Source: JAPYTU01 sp036166735
GTDB taxonomy: Bacteria; Bacteroidota; Bacteroidia; Cytophagales; MED-G16
Length of the DNA: 5,758 bases
Assembly: GCA_036166735.1 (NCBI GenBank)
Contig: JAYZHG010000080.1
Coordinates: 1 to 5,758, forward strand
Direction of reading: 5' to 3'
Shown: positions 1 through 5,585 of the stretch, piece by piece
Position numbering within the stretch: position 1 is the first letter of the stretch
How the letters are laid out: each line of letters opens with the position of its first letter
Program-made: the position numbers and the translations under genes
The notes under the pieces: model-generated
Seen by the model: only the letters and a program-made list of their open reading frames with translations
Told to the model about the DNA's origin: nothing
Databases searched by the model: none

Positions 1-13
1 AAAAATTTAAATA

Positions 14-415
14 ATGAAAAACCTATTTTTAATAATAATTTTATTTTTTGCTATAAATGTTAATGCCCAACAGGGATTTGTTATGATGAATCAAAACAAA
101 GTTGAATTTTCCAATCAAGGAAAAGCATATAAAATTTTTGATGATTATTTGAATCCAGTTTGGAATCAACTAGTTGATGAAGGAATGATAATTTCTTATT
201 CAATGATGACTCATGCATGGGGTGATGAATGGAATTTAAATTATATGATTATAACTAAAGATCATGCCTCATTTTTAAAAGCATGGAGCGAAGGATTTAA
301 AAGAATTCGTAATACTATACCACAAGAAAAATGGGATGAATTAATGAAATATACTTTAGAACATAAAGACAATCTTTACAGTTTAAGGCATCATTATGAT
401 GGTAATAAAAATTAA
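14..415 (+). CDS. Small secreted protein of unknown function
   Basis: The 133-residue product begins with a clear Sec signal peptide: Lys at residue 2, a hydrophobic core at about 4-14, and a likely signal peptidase I cut after NVNA (Ala18), leaving a Gln-Gln start. The mature part of about 115 residues has no membrane segment and should be periplasmic or extracellular. Its most distinctive motif is HAWGDEWN at residues 67-74. An amphipathic stretch follows (about 82-118), and then a His-rich tail (LRHHY, 124-128). The alternation of short strands and helices (YSMMTHAW, LNYMII, then FLKAWSEGFKRI) resembles ferredoxin-like dimeric alpha/beta-barrel proteins, but this is inference from the pattern only. 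Only 13 bases precede the ATG in the window, so its promoter cannot be judged. The DUF5916 gene follows after a 59-base gap containing a promoter-like element. Confidence 0.8.
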   Translation: MKNLFLIIILFFAINVNAQQGFVMMNQNKVEFSNQGKAYKIFDDYLNPVWNQLVDEGMIISYSMMTHAWGDEWNLNYMIITKDHASFLKAWSEGFKRIRNTIPQEKWDELMKYTLEHKDNLYSLRHHYDGNKN

Positions 416-438
416 AAAAATAAATCAATTAACTCCTC

Positions 439-470
439 TTTTGAATTTATAATTGATGTTTGTAGATTAG
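439..470 (+). promoter_or_regulatory. Promoter-like module P1 upstream of the DUF5916 gene
   Basis: TTTTG (439-443) and TAGATTAG (463-470) are separated so that TTG and TA lie 19 bases apart. This fits the known Bacteroidota housekeeping promoter (TTTG, about 19 bases, TAnnTTTG) with one mismatch in the downstream element. The same 32-base layout recurs at 2721-2752 and 3035-3066; by eye P1 matches the 2721 copy at 27 of 32 positions. The element ends four bases before the ATG at 475, so transcription starting about 4-7 bases downstream would give a leaderless or nearly leaderless message. Confidence 0.5.
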
Positions 471-474
471 AGTG

Positions 475-2685
475 ATGAAAAACTTTTTCTCTGTTTTAAC
501 GTTAATAGTATTTTCATTTAATCTACACAGCCAATCTCAAAATAATAGTACAAAATCTATCAAAGCATATAAAATCGATAGAGAAGAAATAATACTTGAT
601 GGGAAGCTAGATGAATTATTCTGGAATAATGTAAAAGGAATTGATGAGTTTTTAATGCAAGAACCTGTAGAAGGAAATATACCTACAGAAAATACTTTAA
701 TCAAAATAGCATACGATGAAAACTATCTCTATATCGGCGCTATCTTGTATGATTCTGATCCTAAAGGAATTAAATCTTTTAAAATGAAAAAAGATTCTCC
801 CCTCAATACTGATGATAGATTTATGTGGATTCTTGATACTTACCTTGATGGTAGAAATGCATATTTTTTTGAAATAAATCCTAAAGGACTTATGGGAGAT
901 GGCTTGTTATCAATTGGCCAGGGTCTAAGTTTAAATAAAAATTGGGATGGAATTTGGAGACCTTGGACTTTTATTGGAGATTTCGGTTGGTCTACAGAAA
1001 TTCGTATTCCTTTTCACACACTAAATTTTGATCCTAAAGTTAGTACTTGGGGAATTAATTTTCAAAGAACCGTTAGAAGGAAAAATGAAGAAATATTATG
1101 GACAGGTCATAAAAGAAATCAAGGACTTTTTAGACCTCAAAACGCAGGAAGATTAGAAGGTCTAAAAGATATTTCTCAAGGACTAGGTTTAGAAATTATT
1201 GGATATGGTAAAATTGAAAATTCAAAAATAGAAAAAAATGTTGGAGGAGAATATAATAAAAATACAAATTTAAATGGTGGAATTGATATCAATTATAATG
1301 TTAATCCAGCTTTGAAAGCTTCTATTACTATCAATACTGACTTTGCTGAAACAGAAGTGGATGATAGACAAATTAATCTCACCAGATTTCCAATTAGATT
1401 TCCTGAAAAAAGAGATTTCTTTTTAGAAGGAGCAAATATTTACCAATTTGCACCAAGAAGTGGTGTATATCCTTACTTTTCAAGAAAAATAGGGCTTCAA
1501 TCTGGCAATCCTATACCCATCTTATATGGTGGAAAAATAATTGGTAAAATAGGAAAATTAGAAATAGTAGCCCAACAGGTCAAAACAAAAAAAACAGATA
1601 TAACAAATAGTGAAGATTTTTCTTTACTTAGATTAAAAAAAAATTTTTTAAAAGAAAGTAGTGTTGGAATATTATATACTAGAAGACACTCTAAAGACAG
1701 TGAAAAACTCAATGAACCAGTTCAAGATAGAAATACTTTAGGTATAGATTTAACATTAAACACATCTTCTTTTCTATCTAATAAAAATTTACAATTTCAA
1801 GCATTTGCTATATTACATAACTCCCCTATTCCAAATGATATAATAACAAAAACTTGGGATCGATCTACTCGTGGACTTCGATTTAATTTTCCTAATAAAC
1901 CATGGTCTGGAAGCGTATCTTATAGAGAATTTGGAAATTCTTATGATCCTGCAATTGGTTTTGTTCAAAGAAACTCATTTAGAAGAGTAGAACCAAGAAT
2001 AAATTTTTCACCTCTCATAGAAAACAGCAATATTATTAGAGAGCTTACTTGGGAATTTAGTTTTGAAAACCTTATGAATCTTAATTGGGAAAAAATGACT
2101 CAAAATATAAGGTTTACTCCATTATCAGTTCGTTTTGAAAGTGGAGATGAACTATCATATCAGTTTATTAAAAATTTTGAAAATCTTAACTTTAATTTTA
2201 ATATTCTTGGTGACAATTCTATAATTATTCCAATAGGAATATATCCAAATTGGTCACATAAAATTGAATTTGAAACTGCTAATCATAGAAAATTAGTATA
2301 TGAAATTGAAATAAATACTGGCGGATTTTGGTCTGGAAATCGTACTGATTACCAAAATAAATTAACCGTAAGGCCTTTTTCTGGAATTAATCTAAGCATA
2401 GGATATATTCGTTCAAACGTTGAATTAAATGAAGGTAATTTTAAAACAAATTTATTTCGATTTTTAGGTGATTTTGATTTTTCACCTTTTATATCACTTT
2501 CTTCAAACATTCAATACGATGATGTTAGTGAAAGGTTAGGAATGAATAACAGATTTAGATATACTATTGTTCCGGGTTCAGATATTTACTTTGTTTACAA
2601 TCATAATTGGATTGATCAAGAAGGAAAATTTAAAACCACATCAAATATAGGAATAACAAAAATTACTTATACCCATAGATTTTAA
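475..2685 (+). CDS. DUF5916 outer-membrane protein with CBM9-like N-terminal domain
   Basis: The exported protein is 736 residues from the ATG at 475. An in-frame GTG at 472 is possible, but the ATG gives the standard MKN signal peptide, so I prefer it. The signal peptide covers about 1-19 (cut after LHS). A CBM9-like beta-sandwich follows at about 32-215, opening with LDGKLDELFW (41-50), the usual entry motif of these domains. From about 235 to the end lies a DUF5916 region. Its hallmark is seen as DFAETEVDD (from 289) followed by FPEKRDFFLEG (309-319). The C-terminal half consists of alternating aromatic strands and ends in THRF with a terminal Phe, as expected for an outer-membrane barrel. 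Family members are common in Bacteroidota. Their biochemical role is not firmly established, and carbohydrate binding is suggested only by the CBM9-like fold. The frame is intact across an A9-T6 run at 1635-1649. The next gene lies 95 bases downstream behind its own promoter-like element. Confidence 0.9.
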   Translation: MKNFFSVLTLIVFSFNLHSQSQNNSTKSIKAYKIDREEIILDGKLDELFWNNVKGIDEFLMQEPVEGNIPTENTLIKIAYDENYLYIGAILYDSDPKGIKSFKMKKDSPLNTDDRFMWILDTYLDGRNAYFFEINPKGLMGDGLLSIGQGLSLNKNWDGIWRPWTFIGDFGWSTEIRIPFHTLNFDPKVSTWGINFQRTVRRKNEEILWTGHKRNQGLFRPQNAGRLEGLKDISQGLGLEIIGYGKIENSKIEKNVGGEYNKNTNLNGGIDINYNVNPALKASITINTDFAETEVDDRQINLTRFPIRFPEKRDFFLEGANIYQFAPRSGVYPYFSRKIGLQSGNPIPILYGGKIIGKIGKLEIVAQQVKTKKTDITNSEDFSLLRLKKNFLKESSVGILYTRRHSKDSEKLNEPVQDRNTLGIDLTLNTSSFLSNKNLQFQAFAILHNSPIPNDIITKTWDRSTRGLRFNFPNKPWSGSVSYREFGNSYDPAIGFVQRNSFRRVEPRINFSPLIENSNIIRELTWEFSFENLMNLNWEKMTQNIRFTPLSVRFESGDELSYQFIKNFENLNFNFNILGDNSIIIPIGIYPNWSHKIEFETANHRKLVYEIEINTGGFWSGNRTDYQNKLTVRPFSGINLSIGYIRSNVELNEGNFKTNLFRFLGDFDFSPFISLSSNIQYDDVSERLGMNNRFRYTIVPGSDIYFVYNHNWIDQEGKFKTTSNIGITKITYTHRF

Positions 2686-2720
2686 AATCACAAACTAACT
2701 CATAGTAATTAATCTCAACC

Positions 2721-2752
2721 TTTTGAATTTTAATTTGTTGTTGGTAGATTAG
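2721..2752 (+). promoter_or_regulatory. Promoter-like module P2 upstream of the 74-residue protein gene
   Basis: TTTTG (2721-2725) and TAGATTAG (2745-2752) repeat the P1 arrangement exactly, with 19 bases between TTG and TA. The sequence fits the Bacteroidota TTTG/TAnnTTTG promoter. The 28-base gap to the ATG at 2781 leaves room for a leader of about 20-25 bases that is A-rich and lacks a Shine-Dalgarno sequence, as is usual in this phylum. Of the three copies this is the most convincing ordinary promoter. Confidence 0.55.
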
Positions 2753-2780
2753 TTTTTTTACTAACTAAACAATAAAAAAT

Positions 2781-3005
2781 ATGAAAAATTTAAAAGATAA
2801 AATCATTGGACTATTTGCAATAATAGGAGTAATGGTTTTATTAATGGGAAATAATAATCTACAAAATAACAATGAAAACTATAAAATTTCACCTATACCT
2901 CTAAATAATGGAAGTACAAATGTCTATTTATTAGATACAAGAACTGGAAAAGTATGGGTAGAATATCGTGGGAAATGGGAAGAACAAATAGAATCTTTAA
3001 ATTAA
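2781..3005 (+). CDS. Small membrane-anchored protein with TGKVW motif
   Basis: The 74-residue protein starts with a short basic N-terminus (MKNLKDK) and one hydrophobic segment at about 8-22, with no lipobox and no good signal peptidase site. It is therefore probably anchored in the inner membrane with its tail in the periplasm. A low-complexity Asn/Gln-rich linker (24-33) leads to a compact C-terminal part containing YLLDTRTGKVW (49-59) and then EYRGKWEEQ (61-69). The pattern of a residue string ending in D-T-x-T-G-K-V-W occurs in many short bacterial membrane proteins and looks like a single beta-hairpin repeat, but I know of no assigned function. It sits between the DUF5916 and methyltransferase genes, with a promoter-like module on each side, so it may be its own transcription unit. 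The start is supported by the A-rich leader AACAATAAAAAAT. Confidence 0.75.
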   Translation: MKNLKDKIIGLFAIIGVMVLLMGNNNLQNNNENYKISPIPLNNGSTNVYLLDTRTGKVWVEYRGKWEEQIESLN

Positions 3006-3034
3006 AACAATATCTATTAGTTAAATTTTCCCTC

Positions 3035-3066
3035 TTTTAAATTTTAATTAGTTATTCTTAGATTGT
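3035..3066 (+). promoter_or_regulatory. Promoter-like module P3 upstream of the methyltransferase gene
   Basis: TTTTA (3035-3039) and TAGATTGT (3059-3066) align without gaps to P1 and P2. By eye it matches P2 at 25 of 32 positions. It keeps the preceding CCTC seen in P1 (435-438 and 3031-3034). It is weaker as a promoter because the upstream TTG is TTA and the downstream element ends GT instead of AG. The ATG of the next gene is 32 bases downstream, a normal leader distance. Confidence 0.4.
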
Positions 3067-3098
3067 AATATGGATTAAAATAGAATTATTAATTCAAA

Positions 3099-3770
3099 AT
3101 GAAAATACTTAAACACCAACACTGGCATTTATTAATATTAATAGGATTATTATATGCTTTAAACCACTACACTAATCAAGATAGTAATGTATTTAATGGA
3201 AGTTTATGGAATATAAGTACAAAAAATTGGTTTATTCTAGCAATTTTATCTCCAATCATTCACCAAATTTATGTTTTGTTCTGTTGGAGATATGAATTAT
3301 TTTACAAAGGCTTGACCAATATATTTAAAGAAAATGCATTTAAGATATATAAAAGAGGCTTTATTATACTTATTCTATCAAGGCCCACATTAATTATAAT
3401 ATTGTCTATATCTAACGCAATGACAATAAGCATAGGTCCTACTCTACCTTATATTTTATCATTAGCACTACTTATCCCTGGAGTATACGCTCAATTCTCT
3501 GTATTCAAATATTTTGGTATTGATAAAGCATTTGGATTAGATCATTTTGAACCTGAAAAATTTAAAAACGAAACATTTTGTAAAAAAGGTATATTTAAAT
3601 ATACTTCTAATGGTATGTATACATTTGCTTTCTTTCTTATTTGGATACCAGGAGTTTTATTACAATCAAAAGCTGCTTTATTAGCAGCTTTGTTTCATCA
3701 TATATATATTTGGGTTCATTATTATTTTACTGAATTACCAGATATAAAAATTATTTATGAAAAAAAATAG
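3099..3770 (+). CDS. Integral-membrane methyltransferase of the PEMT/ICMT type
   Basis: The 223-residue protein has about five hydrophobic segments: roughly 9-24, 43-63, 86-106, 113-135 and 172-206, the last long enough to be a hairpin of two. The C-terminal part resembles the phospholipid N-methyltransferase/isoprenylcysteine methyltransferase superfamily. GIFKYTSNGMYTF (164-176) sits where the family usually has an (R)-(H/N)-P-M-Y motif. After a membrane hairpin comes HHIYIWVHYYFTELPD (200-215), with the conserved Glu (212) and a nearby Tyr (220). These regions bind S-adenosylmethionine in characterised relatives. Here the Arg and Pro of the motif appear as Ser and Gly, while Asn171, Met173 and Tyr174 are kept. 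The substrate, whether lipid, prenylcysteine-like or other, cannot be read from the sequence. The 3' end overlaps the next gene by 14 bases, suggesting translational coupling to the plug-domain lipoprotein. Confidence 0.72.
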   Translation: MKILKHQHWHLLILIGLLYALNHYTNQDSNVFNGSLWNISTKNWFILAILSPIIHQIYVLFCWRYELFYKGLTNIFKENAFKIYKRGFIILILSRPTLIIILSISNAMTISIGPTLPYILSLALLIPGVYAQFSVFKYFGIDKAFGLDHFEPEKFKNETFCKKGIFKYTSNGMYTFAFFLIWIPGVLLQSKAALLAALFHHIYIWVHYYFTELPDIKIIYEKK

Positions 3771-4185
3771 AATTCAAATAAGTAATCTAAATACATTATT
3801 AATCTTAATTTTTATTTGTTTTTCTTGTACAATTTCAAAACCCACATCTTCTGATGGTTTTAATAGAAATATATCAATGGATGAAAAAATAAATGAATAT
3901 TCTGAAATAAGCATTCTAAATCGTATAAGAAGTATACCAGGACTAAAAATAAATGGACCTGATGATAACAATGCCCAAGTATATGTAACTGGAATAACTA
4001 GTATAAATTTTGCTCAAGAAGTAACATTTTATTTAAATGGTATGAGAGTCGGTACATATTCTCAATTTTCAACACTTATTAAACCTGGAGAAATTAAAAG
4101 CATGAGATTATTAAAAGGGGCATCAGCTGCAAATATTTATGGTGAAGAAGGTACTTGGGGTGTAATACTTGTTAAAACAAAGTAA
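3757..4185 (+). CDS. Lipoprotein consisting of a stand-alone TonB-receptor plug-like domain
   Basis: The 142-residue product has a basic N-terminus, a hydrophobic core at about 11-22, and Cys24 in CFSC, a plausible but non-canonical Bacteroidota lipobox (position -3 is Cys). The mature part is a plug domain like that of SusC-family TonB-dependent receptors. It has ILNRIRSIPGLKI (53-65), a short strand with TG (78-79), VTFYLNGMRVG (89-99), then IKPGEIKSMRLLKGASAANIYG (108-129) and GVILVKTK (135-142). The last two segments correspond to the SusC signature in which a strand is followed by LKDASAAAIYG, then GVILITTK. The protein stops where the plug would lead into the 22-strand barrel, so no channel is present. 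The start lies inside the 3' end of the methyltransferase gene, with a 14-base overlap that includes an A8 run. It could be a remnant of a receptor, but the intact frame, the lipobox and the clean stop at the domain edge suggest a working small protein. Confidence 0.8.
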   Translation: MKKNRIQISNLNTLLILIFICFSCTISKPTSSDGFNRNISMDEKINEYSEISILNRIRSIPGLKINGPDDNNAQVYVTGITSINFAQEVTFYLNGMRVGTYSQFSTLIKPGEIKSMRLLKGASAANIYGEEGTWGVILVKTK

Positions 4186-4221
4186 TAAAAATTTATTTAA
4201 AATCTATCTTTAAAACTCTAA

Positions 4222-4252
4222 TTGGTTTACAAAATTTATATACTTAAATTAC
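4222..4252 (+). promoter_or_regulatory. Possible promoter upstream of the DUF411 gene
   Basis: TTG at 4222-4224 and TAAATTAC at 4245-4252 are 20 bases apart, close to the Bacteroidota TTTG/TAnnTTTG arrangement, and the downstream element shares TAnATTA with the P1 and P2 modules. The distance to the ATG at 4275 (22 bases) suits a short leader. The flanks do not resemble the three-copy module, and in DNA this AT-rich a match of this quality can arise by chance. Confidence 0.3.
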
Positions 4253-4274
4253 AGTTCACATATAACCTAAATGT

Positions 4275-4760
4275 ATGAAATTTAAATTAATTCTATTTTT
4301 TATATCATTGACAAGTATACTTTTAGTAAGTTCATTTTTTTACAACAAACCATTAGAAATAACAAACTATTCTAAAGATTCAAACGAATTAATAGTTTAT
4401 ATGTCTCCTACATGTAATTGTTGTAAAAATTGGACAGAAAAATTAAGTGATTATGGTTTTTTAGTTAAAAGTAAATTAGAAAACAATATGAAGCCTATTA
4501 AATCAAAAGCGGGTATAACATCAAATTTAGTTTCATGCCACACAGCTTTTATAGACGATTATGTTATTGAAGGTCATGTGCCTCCAAAAGACATAATGAA
4601 ATTACTTTCCGAGAAACCAAATATCAAAGGATTAAGTGTTCCTGGAATGCCTGCAGGTTCAAATGTTCCTGGAATGGAAGTTCGTCCTGAGAAAGCTATT
4701 TTTGATGTATTAGCAATAAATAATAATGGATCTACAACTATATGGAATCATTATGAGTAA
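4275..4760 (+). CDS. Exported DUF411 family putative metal-binding protein
   Basis: The 161-residue protein begins with a signal peptide or N-terminal anchor (hydrophobic at about 5-23, no lipobox). The rest is a nearly complete DUF411 domain: YMSPTCNCCKNW (42-53) with Cys47, Cys49 and Cys50, then SCHTAFIDDYVIEGHVP (87-103) with Cys88, His89 and His101. The Met-containing signature GLSVPGMPAGS (119-129) follows, then PGME (132-135). The Cys, His and Met residues are the expected metal ligands. The family is often found beside copper or other heavy-metal resistance genes, so a periplasmic copper-related role is an inference, and no such genes are visible here. In most relatives I recall, the last motif reads GSPGME; here Asn-Val is inserted before PGME. 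A second ATG at 4271 is out of frame and closes after four codons, so 4275 is the start. The 62-residue gene follows 12 bases after the stop. Confidence 0.9.
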   Translation: MKFKLILFFISLTSILLVSSFFYNKPLEITNYSKDSNELIVYMSPTCNCCKNWTEKLSDYGFLVKSKLENNMKPIKSKAGITSNLVSCHTAFIDDYVIEGHVPPKDIMKLLSEKPNIKGLSVPGMPAGSNVPGMEVRPEKAIFDVLAINNNGSTTIWNHYE

Positions 4761-4772
4761 AACCTTATTCTA

Positions 4773-4961
4773 ATGACTGCATTTACTTTATTTAATTATC
4801 TATTAATTTTTAGTTTAGGATTTTCTTTAATTATAAAATTACAATCCACAAGTCAAAAGATTTCATTTTATACTTTTATCATAAACAATAAATTAAGAAT
4901 AATAAAATGGTTAATAATGCCAACAATACTTTATATATTTCTCATTATTGCTAGCATCTAA
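4773..4961 (+). CDS. Small two-helix membrane protein, unknown
   Basis: The 62-residue product has two hydrophobic segments (about 3-22 and 45-61) separated by a polar, basic loop containing NNKLR (38-42), so by the positive-inside rule the loop is probably cytoplasmic. I recognise no family motif. It starts 12 bases after the DUF411 stop, which suggests co-transcription and possibly a joint envelope role. Its high Ile/Leu/Phe content could also come from unselected AT-rich sequence, so its status as a gene rests mainly on its position and helix pattern. Directly after the stop, AAAGAAA (4962-4968) and TTTCTTT (4979-4985) form a weak inverted repeat followed by little else, not a convincing terminator. 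Confidence 0.5.
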   Translation: MTAFTLFNYLLIFSLGFSLIIKLQSTSQKISFYTFIINNKLRIIKWLIMPTILYIFLIIASI

Positions 4962-5017
4962 AAAGAAATTAGAATATTTTTCTTTCGAATTCAATAAGTA
5001 TCCTCTATGTTTAAGGT

Positions 5018-5188
5018 ATGATAAAATGTAAGATCATTCCTGAATATATTGAAAGTAAGACTTTCGTCTTAAAGGGTCATAGAATTAAAATAATTTGGGA
5101 TGAAAACTTAAAAAAGAAATGTTTAGAATCTTTTTACCCCATATCAAAAAACATCTATTATAATCTACTTCCAAAAATTAATAACTAA
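5018..5188 (+). CDS. Possible 56-residue basic protein
   Basis: An ATG at 5018 opens a 56-codon frame ending in TAA at 5186-5188. An in-frame TAA at 5012-5014 shows it does not extend upstream. The product is rich in Lys (11 of 56), has Cys at 4 and 35, and has no signal peptide or membrane helix, so it would be cytoplasmic, unlike its neighbours. A motif such as GHRIKIIWDENLKKK (20-34) looks like real coding sequence with mixed polar and hydrophobic residues rather than translated AT-rich noise. A weak hairpin with a T-tract begins six bases after the stop, which fits the end of a transcription unit. I do not recognise the family. It may also be a fragment of a longer, decayed gene. Confidence 0.4.
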   Translation: MIKCKIIPEYIESKTFVLKGHRIKIIWDENLKKKCLESFYPISKNIYYNLLPKINN

Positions 5189-5194
5189 AAATAT

Positions 5195-5220
5195 TTCTAA
5201 AATTGTTAGAATTTTATTTT
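5195..5220 (+). terminator. Weak terminator-like hairpin and T-tract
   Basis: TTCTAA (5195-5200), a five-base loop AATTG, and TTAGAA (5206-5211) form a perfect six-pair stem. It is followed directly by TTTTATTTT (5212-5220). The stem has only one G-C pair, so it would be thermodynamically weak. Its position, six bases after the stop at 5188 and about 78 bases before the SemiSWEET start, is what makes it worth listing. Confidence 0.3.
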
Positions 5221-5254
5221 GAGTAATAACGAAAAAATATCATTATTAATTTAT

Positions 5255-5284
5255 ACAATATAACCACAAGAATATTGTTATATT
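5255..5284. repeat. Overlapping inverted repeats before the SemiSWEET gene
   Basis: Two dyads share sequence. ACAATAT (5255-5261) pairs with ATATTGT (5272-5278), and AATATAAC (5257-5264) pairs with GTTATATT (5277-5284). They cannot form at the same time, and the second overlaps a possible promoter element (5279-5286). They could be an operator or a switchable leader hairpin, but perfect 7-8 base dyads are expected several times per window in DNA this AT-rich. Confidence 0.25.
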
Positions 5285-5297
5285 TTAAATAAAACAC

Positions 5298-5552
5298 ATG
5301 GAATGGATTGAAATTATTGGAATAATAGGAGCAATCTTATCTGGAATTACTTTTTTTCCTCAAGTATATAGAACTTGGAAATTAAAATCAGCAAAGGAAT
5401 TATCATTAACAATGATTTTAATTATACTTTTAAGTAATGTTGTTTGGTTAATTTATGCATTTAATAAACATGATATGGCCATAATTTATGCAAATCTTTT
5501 TGTAGGATCATGTGCTCTTACAATATTATACTTTAAATTAAAATATAAATAA
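5298..5552 (+). CDS. SemiSWEET family sugar transporter (PQ-loop)
   Basis: The 84-residue protein has three predicted helices (about 4-22, 36-55 and 60-79), the standard size for bacterial SemiSWEETs, which work as homodimers moving sugars down their gradient across the inner membrane. The first helix carries the PQ-loop motif FFPQVYRTWKLKSAKELS (19-36) with Pro21 and Gln22. SNVVWLIYAF (46-55) and YANLFVG (64-70) place Trp50 and Asn66 where characterised SemiSWEETs have the sugar-contacting Trp and Asn of the central pocket. All key residues I can check are present, so it should be functional. The transported sugar cannot be told from the sequence. The ATG at 5298 follows the A-rich AAATAAAACAC. 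The next gene begins 33 bases after its stop, so the two may share a transcript. Confidence 0.92.
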   Translation: MEWIEIIGIIGAILSGITFFPQVYRTWKLKSAKELSLTMILIILLSNVVWLIYAFNKHDMAIIYANLFVGSCALTILYFKLKYK

Positions 5553-5585
5553 TAGTAATTCTACAAGTATTAAATCTCAAAACGT

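Larger units (their letters stand above)
4962..5297. other. 336-base gap between the 62-residue gene and the SemiSWEET gene
   Basis: No ORF longer than 56 codons is evident here. The gap holds the small ORF at 5018-5188, the hairpin and T-tract just after it (5195-5220), and a pair of overlapping inverted repeats at 5255-5284 immediately before the SemiSWEET start. TATATTTT (5279-5286) matches seven of eight positions of the Bacteroidota downstream promoter element, but I find no TTG at the right distance upstream. I see no tRNA, riboswitch-like conserved core or mobile-element end. Confidence 0.5.

Noticed and set aside
1497..1712. 71-codon minus-strand ORF inside the DUF5916 gene
   Set aside because: It lies wholly within a well-supported gene on the other strand, and its product is low-complexity and hydrophobic, as expected from the reverse of Lys/Glu/Ile codons.
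3757..3770. Programmed frameshift at the A8 run fusing the methyltransferase to the lipoprotein
   Set aside because: Fusion would need a +1 shift. The more common -1 slip leads to a quick stop, and the lipoprotein has its own start and signal sequence.
3774..3971. 65-codon minus-strand ORF inside the plug-domain lipoprotein gene
   Set aside because: It is antisense to a recognisable signal peptide and plug domain and has no motif of its own.
4271..4285. ATG at 4271 as a start or regulatory mini-ORF for the DUF411 gene
   Set aside because: It is out of frame and closes after four codons. An attenuating role is conceivable, but nothing else supports it.
4962..4985. Inverted repeat AAAGAAA/TTTCTTT as a terminator after the 62-residue gene
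   Set aside because: It has only seven pairs with one G-C, a ten-base loop and no T-tract beyond the right arm.
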